From: Myxococcus stipitatus DSM 14675
Lineage (GTDB): Bacteria; Myxococcota; Myxococcia; Myxococcales; Myxococcaceae
DNA: 64,000 nt
Assembly: GCF_000331735.1 (NCBI RefSeq)
Contig: NC_020126.1
Span: 2,356,001-2,420,000, forward strand
Direction of reading: 5' to 3'
This document shows, piece by piece, positions 58,828 to 64,000 of the stretch. Below the pieces are notes generated by a model that searched no databases, was not told the DNA's origin, and saw only the letters and a list, made by a program, of their open reading frames with translations. Numbering within the stretch: the first letter of the stretch is position 1; every line of letters starts with the position of its first letter. The translations under genes were made by a program, and so were the position numbers.

Positions 58828-59138
58828 TGCCTCGCATCCGGAACAGAGCTAGGTCTCGAAACCGTAGGCGGCTCCGCGCCGTGCTGTTCGCGACACTCGG
58901 TAGCCGGTGTGGCATCCGCTCCGACGCGTGCGCTGGTGAGCTCACCGCGGACAAGTTCGAGGTGCACCACGAGGACGGCTGCACTTGGGACCAGCGCAGC
59001 GTCAACGCGGAGACGCGGCTGTATCGCTACCTGCGCGAGCTGCGCCAGGGCGTTCGTCTCGCGGCGGCGTGCAGGCCGTGCAACGGAGCACTGAATCAGG
59101 CCACATACGGAACGAGGGAAGAGAGGGAAGCGGCATGA
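58827..59138 (+). CDS. HNH endonuclease-like protein
   Basis: 103 residues, very basic start. CGIRSDACAG, FEVHHEDG (the HH of HNH), and LAAACRPCNGALNQATY with the second metal pair. Directly after the cytosine methyltransferase, which could make a phage restriction-like pair, but free HNH enzymes also aid packaging or recombination. Confidence 0.75.
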   Translation: MPRIRNRARSRNRRRLRAVLFATLGSRCGIRSDACAGELTADKFEVHHEDGCTWDQRSVNAETRLYRYLRELRQGVRLAAACRPCNGALNQATYGTREEREAA

Positions 59139-59596
59139 GCAAGGCACCATGGCGACGCATGCGCTCGTGGAAAGGCGGGTGGGTTGAGGGAGTCGCAACC
59201 GAACTCCGGCTGGAGTGTCACGATACTGGGCGCCCGCCCCAGTACGAGGGCGAAATCAACACATGCCGTGCCGGTTGTGTGTGCGATCAAGGCGAACTCC
59301 GTACAGACGCCGCGCGGTTGATGAAGCAGTCCGCTCTCGGCATTCGGCTCGCCCGCCGGTCCGACGGGTCATGCACCCCGGTCGGCGAGGTCGCTGTCGG
59401 CGGCGAGGATAACCGCGTCCATGTGCCACCGCGCTCTCCGCTACCGCGCATGCCGAAGGCGCTGACGCTCGCGTGGTTTTTGGCCAACGGGTGGGAGGGC
59501 TCGACGGTTGAGCGGCGCGGGATCGAAGTGAAGCTGGTTCATCCGTCGGGTGCGCAGATGAGGCTGCGCGCCACCGCGCTGGGGGATGTGACATGA
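59135..59596 (+). CDS. Unknown protein before xis/int
   Basis: 153 residues. Cys-rich middle TCRAGCVCDQGELRTDAARL, strongly basic overall. ATG overlaps the HNH stop. Unknown; may act with the excisionase. Confidence 0.55.
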   Translation: MSKAPWRRMRSWKGGWVEGVATELRLECHDTGRPPQYEGEINTCRAGCVCDQGELRTDAARLMKQSALGIRLARRSDGSCTPVGEVAVGGEDNRVHVPPRSPLPRMPKALTLAWFLANGWEGSTVERRGIEVKLVHPSGAQMRLRATALGDVT

Positions 59597-59901
59597 CCCT
59601 CGAGGAGTCCATCGCGGAGGCGGTGCGCGCCGCCGTTGCTCCGCTCGCCACCGAGGTGAAGCGCCTCGCCGCCGAAGTGGATCGGCTCCGGCGTGCGATG
59701 CCCGCACAACTCGTCACCGCACGCCGCGCCGCTGAAGTGCTCGGCGTCAACGAGCGCACCGTTCGGCGTCGCATCCAGGACGGGACCATTCCAGCCAGGC
59801 AGGTGGGCAAGCGACTCCTTGTAGACCTGGCCGCCGTCAGCCACGCGCCAACGGAAGACGAAGTCAACCGGTTGGTTGAACAGATCGCAAAGTGCACATA
59901 A
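59593..59901 (+). CDS. Excisionase-type MerR/HTH_17 DNA-binding protein
   Basis: 102 residues. An N-terminal coiled coil (IAEAVRAAVAPLATEVKRLA) leads to a helix-turn-helix and wing TARRAAEVLGVNERTVRRRI then DGTIPARQVGKRLLVDLAAV, the excisionase/HTH_17 pattern. It lies ten bases before the integrase and is the likely directionality factor. Confidence 0.8.
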   Translation: MTLEESIAEAVRAAVAPLATEVKRLAAEVDRLRRAMPAQLVTARRAAEVLGVNERTVRRRIQDGTIPARQVGKRLLVDLAAVSHAPTEDEVNRLVEQIAKCT

Positions 59902-59910
59902 TGTGATCTG

Positions 59911-61098
59911 ATGGGAAAGACCCCGAGGAAGAGGCAGTACGGAAGTGGCAGCATCGTCCCCCCCGTAAGACCCGGTGGAACGTGGGCGATCCGTGTCCGC
60001 GTCGGCAAGAAGCGGCACTATCAAGGCGGGATACCAACGCGTGAGCTCGCGACACAGGCGCTCGCGAAGTACCAAGCAGAAGGCGCGGCCGAAGAATTGG
60101 GTTTGCCGCGAGCGAAGGCGTCCTCCAGCCCTATCGAAGACTACGCGCCCGCGTTCCTCGCGCGACGTAAACTCACTCACGAGGCATGGAAGCTAGACGC
60201 CCAACGATGGAACCGGCATGTGGGCCCGTTCTTCGGACGCTTCGATCCCACCAAGGTCGATGCGGGACTGATTCGTAGATTCATTGAAGAGAAGTTGACG
60301 GCGAAACTCTCACCGTCGTCTATCCGAACCTATATTGGGCTCCTCTCGAGCCTGTTTGAGGAACTCGTAGAGGATAAGATTTGTGATAAGAACCCAGCGC
60401 GCGGTCTGCCGCAACGAATCACAAGGATGTTGGTGCCCACGTACGACCCGCGGACCACGCCGTTTGTCGAGCGCTTGTCCGACGTCCGGCGCATCTTCGC
60501 GCTACTCGAGAAGCCACTCAACATCGCATACGCGATTGGAGCGTTCGGCGGCCTCCGGACGTCGGAAGTCTTCGGTCTGCGGTGGCGAAGCGTTGACCTC
60601 GAGGCGCGGCGCATTCACGTCCGTGAGCAGCGCGGCAGGAAGTGGGATGGTTCGCCGAAGCAACTCAAGGACAAAGACAGCAGGGTGGTTCCAATCCTCG
60701 ACGCGCTCTTGCCAGTCCTGACCCGCTGGAAGCTCGAGACGGGGGGAGCGAGCGACGTCACCGTGATCCCTGCCCTTCGGTCAGACGGTAGTTGGATCGG
60801 GACAAACACTCCTGGGCCCAAGCTCCGTGCGGTACTGAAAGAGCTCGGGCTCGCCCGCCCTGGTCTCGGTTGGTATGAGGCCACGCGTCACACCTTCGCG
60901 AGCCAGTGGGTCATGAACGGCGGGACTATCGAGAAGCTCAGGGAGATTCTCGGACACTCGACGGTCGCCATCACGGAGCGCTACGCCCATCTCCGGGTTG
61001 ACCTCTTCAGCCCGGCGGACCTTGAGCGGATCCCGGGCGATCTGGTTGACACCCCTGCTCCGCTCGTGCCGCTGGTCGGCACCAAGGTGGTTCGGTGA
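59911..61098 (+). CDS. Tyrosine integrase
   Basis: 395 residues. The N-terminal arm-binding region is basic (GKTPRKRQYGSGSIV). The core-binding domain spans about 75-170. Catalytic residues are visible in order: R in AFGGLRTSEVFGLRW, K in PKQLKDKDSRVVP, HXXR in EATRHTFASQW, H in EILGHSTVAITERY with Y in the same segment. It sits 80 bp from attR, the usual place, and would recombine the 32-bp cores. Confidence 0.95.
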   Translation: MGKTPRKRQYGSGSIVPPVRPGGTWAIRVRVGKKRHYQGGIPTRELATQALAKYQAEGAAEELGLPRAKASSSPIEDYAPAFLARRKLTHEAWKLDAQRWNRHVGPFFGRFDPTKVDAGLIRRFIEEKLTAKLSPSSIRTYIGLLSSLFEELVEDKICDKNPARGLPQRITRMLVPTYDPRTTPFVERLSDVRRIFALLEKPLNIAYAIGAFGGLRTSEVFGLRWRSVDLEARRIHVREQRGRKWDGSPKQLKDKDSRVVPILDALLPVLTRWKLETGGASDVTVIPALRSDGSWIGTNTPGPKLRAVLKELGLARPGLGWYEATRHTFASQWVMNGGTIEKLREILGHSTVAITERYAHLRVDLFSPADLERIPGDLVDTPAPLVPLVGTKVVR

Positions 61099-61164
61099 GC
61101 CATCCGACAGCGTTGGGCCGAGATTGACCAGAGCAACAGGAAAGCGGCGGCTAAATAGTCGAAA

Positions 61165-61218
61165 CTACTGACCGCGTATGGAACAGCGCCAGAACATCTC
61201 GATATGCCGCTCTGACAT
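61165..61218 (-). pseudogene. Severed 5' end of the host zinc-ribbon gene
   Basis: Minus-strand ATG at 61218 gives MSERHIEMFWRC, then crosses attR into phage sequence and stops at 61165 after 17 codons. From codon 4 on it matches the current start of the gene at 10836. The uninterrupted host gene therefore began MSERHIEMFWRCSSC. Confidence 0.85.
61179..61210. repeat. attR, 32-bp core
   Basis: Identical to attL at 10,803-10,834. The gap from 61,099 holds no gene. Confidence 0.95.
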
Positions 61219-61335
61219 TCTCTTTTCGTCACCCCTCGTGCTCACCCCAATGAGCCACCGCCTCTATATCACGCGGAGGCTGGGTGCGTGAGACGGCGGC
61301 CCTCAGGCCAGGCCTTCCCCACGCGGGGACGCCCG

Positions 61336-62754
61336 CTACGGCTTGGACAGACCCCGGAGGAACGCGATGTCTCCAAAGTCCCACAGCCGGGAGGGATGCG
61401 TGTCGACATCCAGCGGCAATCCATTCCAGTTGACGACGGCGGAGCTGGTGGCGCCTCGCAGGTGGGTGAAGACGCTCAGGCCCGCGAGCAGCACGAAGGT
61501 CAGCACGAAGCCGCGCCTCCAGACGGGCCTGGGCGACGAGGCCGCCATCCTCAGCCTGTCCACGACGGGGACCAGGAAGTAGCAGAGGTACGGCGTCATG
61601 TCCGTCATGTAGCGCGGCCCATACGAGTGCCCCGCCCACCAGTGCGGGAAGCTGGAGACCGTCAGCCAGTGCAGCACGAGGATGAGTCCGAACGCAGCCG
61701 CCTCCACCCGGTGGCTCTTGTCACGCAGCTCCAGGAACAATCCGTAGAGCGAGAGCAGGAAGATGGGGGAGTAGATGAACAGGCCGCGGGCGGGGCTCAC
61801 CAGGTTGCCCGCGAGCGCCTCCGCCATCAGCGCGCCGCTCTGGGGCGCGATGCGTCCCGCCTGGAAGTACGGCGGGAGGATGGCCGAGTAGACGCTCCAG
61901 TTGTAGGCGAAGAAGGTGGCCGCGACGAGGAGGCCCATGCCGCAGTAGGCGAGGAAGAAGCGGCGGTAGCGAATCGCCACCAGCAGCGAGAGGACGATCA
62001 CCGACAAGCTGTTCGTCGGCCGCATCACGTAGGAGAGACCCACGAAGAGCCCGGCCCAGGCCGCGCTGGAGGGGACTCGCCGGGCGCGGACCAGCAGCCA
62101 CAGCGCGATGGAGAGCATCAGCACGGACGGGCCATGCTGTCCCAGGTCCCGCGTCGCGGTGGACCAGACGGAGCTGCAGAAGGCGAAGACCCCCGTCACC
62201 ACCAGCGCCCACCGCCAGGGGAGCAGCTCCGACGCCATGAGCTGGATGAACACCGCCGCCAGCCCCATGAACAGCGAGGCGAGCACCATCTCCGTGGTGA
62301 AGAAGAACGACGCGTCGATGTTGCCCACGCGCGCGAAGTTCTTCTTCCAATTGGAGACCCCCTTGTTGAGCTTGGGGAAGTGCTCCGCGACGGGCGCGAC
62401 CAGGTTCACCCCGCCGTTGAAGACCCAGATGGGCCCCAGGGCGAGCAGCGCGGAGCCCACCGGGAAGAAGTTCCGGTACTTCCCGTCGATGACCTCCACC
62501 GCGCCGGGGTAGTAGTGGAAGGCGTCCTGGTACTCGTTCAGGTCCGCGTTCCCCTCGCGGATGACGCTGAAGACGGTGGGCAGGCTCCAGAACAGGTCCC
62601 CGACACCCTTGATGGGGCAGCACTCGTAGACGACGGTGACGACCACGAAGACCAGCGCGAGACTCCAGCGAGGTCCTCTCGATGATGACTGCTTCAACGC
62701 GCGCTCCTGTCTCGGTGCGGGAGGGCGGGTGCCCGGGAGGCTGGCTTCTAGCAC
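61336..62754 (-). CDS. Polytopic GT39-like membrane protein
   Basis: 472 residues with about ten membrane spans (for example SLALVFVVVTVVYECCPI and LSVIVLSLLVAIRYRRFFLA) and a periplasmic loop with GHSYGPRYMTDMTPYL, a motif shared by a group of GT39/PMT-like proteins in myxobacteria. A lipid-linked-sugar-dependent glycosyltransferase is plausible, but the acidic catalytic pair is not clear. Confidence 0.7.
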   Translation of the reverse strand: MLEASLPGTRPPAPRQERALKQSSSRGPRWSLALVFVVVTVVYECCPIKGVGDLFWSLPTVFSVIREGNADLNEYQDAFHYYPGAVEVIDGKYRNFFPVGSALLALGPIWVFNGGVNLVAPVAEHFPKLNKGVSNWKKNFARVGNIDASFFFTTEMVLASLFMGLAAVFIQLMASELLPWRWALVVTGVFAFCSSVWSTATRDLGQHGPSVLMLSIALWLLVRARRVPSSAAWAGLFVGLSYVMRPTNSLSVIVLSLLVAIRYRRFFLAYCGMGLLVAATFFAYNWSVYSAILPPYFQAGRIAPQSGALMAEALAGNLVSPARGLFIYSPIFLLSLYGLFLELRDKSHRVEAAAFGLILVLHWLTVSSFPHWWAGHSYGPRYMTDMTPYLCYFLVPVVDRLRMAASSPRPVWRRGFVLTFVLLAGLSVFTHLRGATSSAVVNWNGLPLDVDTHPSRLWDFGDIAFLRGLSKP

Positions 62755-62782
62755 GCTCCCGGTGGGCAGGTGGCACGCGAGG

Positions 62783-64000
62783 TCAGGTGACCATGTTCGT
62801 GTTCATGAACTCCTGGAGCAGCAGGATGAAGGCGTCCCAGTTCCCCTTGTTCTGCACCCACTGTTGGAACTTCTGGTAGAGCGCGATGGCCTTGCCGTTC
62901 TGTCTTCCCAGCCCTTGGGCCGTCGTGTCGAGGTCCAGGTTCGCCGTGTCCGCGAGGTCCTCCACCAAGTTGATGGCCTCCGGGAGTGACGTCGCGTCCG
63001 TGAGCAGCGGCAGGTAGGTCTGGATGATGCTCTTGACCATCTTCCCCACGGCCGCCCCCCACTTGGGCGGGGAGCGGATCTTCTCGAACTCCGCCAGGAG
63101 CCCCATCAGGTTCGACCGGGTGGGGGTCACCTTGCCGTACTTCTCGGCCAGGTCCAGGAGGGAATGGGCCAGCGCGCCGATGGCTGAGTTGGGCGTGCCC
63201 TCCGCGAGGAAGAGGTTGTTCGGGTTCTCGTTGATTGTGTAGAGGATGGCCGAGGCGAGGAGTTGTTCGTTCTTGAAATCACCGCTCAATCCCAGCATCG
63301 CGCCCAGCTTCAGGAGGGCCTTCTTGTCGGGTTTGTTGCGGATGACCGCCTCGTTCCAGGCCTCGCGGAGCAGGTGCTGGGGGATGACATGGCGGCGATG
63401 CAGCCAGTTGCCACTGCTGTCCTTGTGGCTGGGCATCCCCTGCTTGAAGGCCTCCCGGAAGTCGATGCGTGACTCCGAGATGAGGTGCTCGTTGACGAGG
63501 TACTTCCTCTTCCGGGCCTTGACCGTCAGCAGGATGGACGCGACGATCTGCTGGGCATTGCTCGTCAGGCTGCTCTGCTCCTCGTCATCATCGCTGCCCA
63601 CCTGGCCGCAGTAGTCATGGGGGCAGAACTTGACCTTCGCGTTCTCGGCGTCGAAGCGGATCAGGCAATTGCAGACCGTGCAGGACTGCTCGGGCAACCC
63701 TTTGGTCTTCTGCTTGGACGTCGTTATCTCCAGGAGCTTCCCGCCACAGTACGGACAGCGGCAACTGGGATGCTTGTCATCGGAGGCCCAGTAGAGGCCG
63801 CAGGTGAAGACCTTGCATTGATAGGACGTGTAGGTCGTCTGGCGCTCGATGCGCGCTTGCCGGGTGGGCTGAACCTTCTTCGGGCCGCTGATGGAGACGG
63901 TGCGGGTCGAGGTGGCGACTCTCGTGGGGGGCCTGAACTTCTTGAAGGAGCGACTGAGGACGGGTGTCGGAATCGTCGTGGTCGTCGTGGTGTCGGAGGT
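62783..64000 (-). CDS. Zinc-ribbon protein with HNH-like segment, 5' end outside window
   Basis: The minus-strand frame is open from 62783 to the window edge, so at least 405 residues. The N-terminal visible part is Thr/Arg-rich, then three cysteine clusters follow (CKVFTCGLYW, CRCPYCGGK, CTVCNCLIRF with CPHDYC). The middle has NWLHRRHVIPQHLL, which recalls HNH-type nuclease cores, and the rest is helical. A nuclease or toxin is possible but not shown. A TTG at 63697 is not the real start. Confidence 0.6.
   Translation of the reverse strand, partial: TSDTTTTTTIPTPVLSRSFKKFRPPTRVATSTRTVSISGPKKVQPTRQARIERQTTYTSYQCKVFTCGLYWASDDKHPSCRCPYCGGKLLEITTSKQKTKGLPEQSCTVCNCLIRFDAENAKVKFCPHDYCGQVGSDDDEEQSSLTSNAQQIVASILLTVKARKRKYLVNEHLISESRIDFREAFKQGMPSHKDSSGNWLHRRHVIPQHLLREAWNEAVIRNKPDKKALLKLGAMLGLSGDFKNEQLLASAILYTINENPNNLFLAEGTPNSAIGALAHSLLDLAEKYGKVTPTRSNLMGLLAEFEKIRSPPKWGAAVGKMVKSIIQTYLPLLTDATSLPEAINLVEDLADTANLDLDTTAQGLGRQNGKAIALYQKFQQWVQNKGNWDAFILLLQEFMNTNMVT

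Larger units (their letters stand above)
10803..61210. mobile_element. Complete temperate contractile-tailed prophage, about 50.4 kb
   Basis: Bounded by the 32-bp direct repeat, with a tyrosine integrase and excisionase-type gene just inside attR. It contains full packaging, head, tail, lysis, replication and recombination sets in uninterrupted frames; I see no broken phage gene, so it looks intact. Packaging proteins are lambda type (GpA terminase, gpW, gpB-like portal) while the tail is Mu type. No MuA/MuB transposase is present, so it integrates by site-specific recombination. Host is a myxobacterium by context. Confidence 0.95.

Noticed and set aside
10803..61210. Transposable Mu-like phage
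   Set aside because: Tail proteins are Mu-like, but there is no MuA/MuB transposase, ends are a 32-bp core repeat rather than a 5-bp duplication, and a tyrosine integrase is present.
60981..61232. 83-codon leftward frame across attR
   Set aside because: It reads the attachment core in a different frame from the host gene and overlaps the integrase end; the true host remnant is MSERHIEM at 61218.

Overview
The window is high-GC DNA with very short intergenic gaps, the third-codon GC bias that opens long antisense frames, and gene families common in Myxococcales (a fatty-acyl-AMP ligase, AraC/GlxA regulators, a GT39-like membrane protein). I read it as a chromosome segment of a myxobacterium, probably Myxococcus or a close relative; the genus is inferred.

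Layout. (1) 1-10.8 kb is chromosomal: a truncated FAAL gene, a DMT exporter divergent from an AraC regulator, small enzymes (SnoaL-like, two GNATs, an SDR), and a duplicated GNAT / GlxA regulator / dienelactone-hydrolase unit in which each copy has lost a different gene. A zinc-ribbon membrane gene ends this flank. (2) 10,803-61,210 is a complete prophage of about 50.4 kb. It is bounded by a perfect 32-bp direct repeat (attL 10,803-10,834; attR 61,179-61,210), and a tyrosine integrase and excisionase-type protein lie just inside attR. The phage entered the first codons of the zinc-ribbon gene and rebuilt an in-frame start for it. (3) 61.2-64 kb is chromosomal again: the lost start of that gene, a GT39-like membrane protein, and a truncated zinc-ribbon gene.

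Prophage organisation. Leftward late genes (34.8 to 11.1 kb): terminase small and large, gpW-like connector, portal, a protease-capsid fusion, decoration protein, then a Mu-type contractile tail (terminator, DUF2635, sheath, tube, a -1 frameshifted assembly chaperone, tape measure, gp43 to gp48 baseplate, fibre), then lysis (holin-like, lysozyme) and accessory genes including a T5 A1-like metallophosphoesterase. The head is lambda-like at the packaging end and the tail is Mu-like, so a cos-type temperate myovirus is likely. An AT-rich 650-bp control region (34.8-35.5 kb) separates this block from a regulator and a full-length trpS. 37-49 kb holds leftward early genes: small ORFs, a ParB-like protein, a prim-pol/helicase, VRR-NUC, an SF2 helicase and an SSB-like protein. 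49.2-61.1 kb runs rightward: a RecA-like ATPase, a Cas4/RecB-like nuclease, a family A DNA polymerase, an HD hydrolase, an exonuclease, N6-adenine and C5-cytosine methyltransferases, HNH, xis and int.

Regulation. The most striking unexplained signal is a dispersed family of GTTCTG heptad sites, inverted (CAGAAC...GTTCTG) or tandem at 7-bp period. They sit at promoters or gene starts of late, lysis, recombination, nucleotide-metabolism and methylation genes. A ribbon-helix-helix plus winged-helix protein at 35,480 has such a site on its own promoter and is the best candidate for the cognate regulator. A second signal is a pair of near-identical TTGACA promoters with a CTAG-centred spacer driving the leftward early genes. 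I recognised no classical CI-type repressor.
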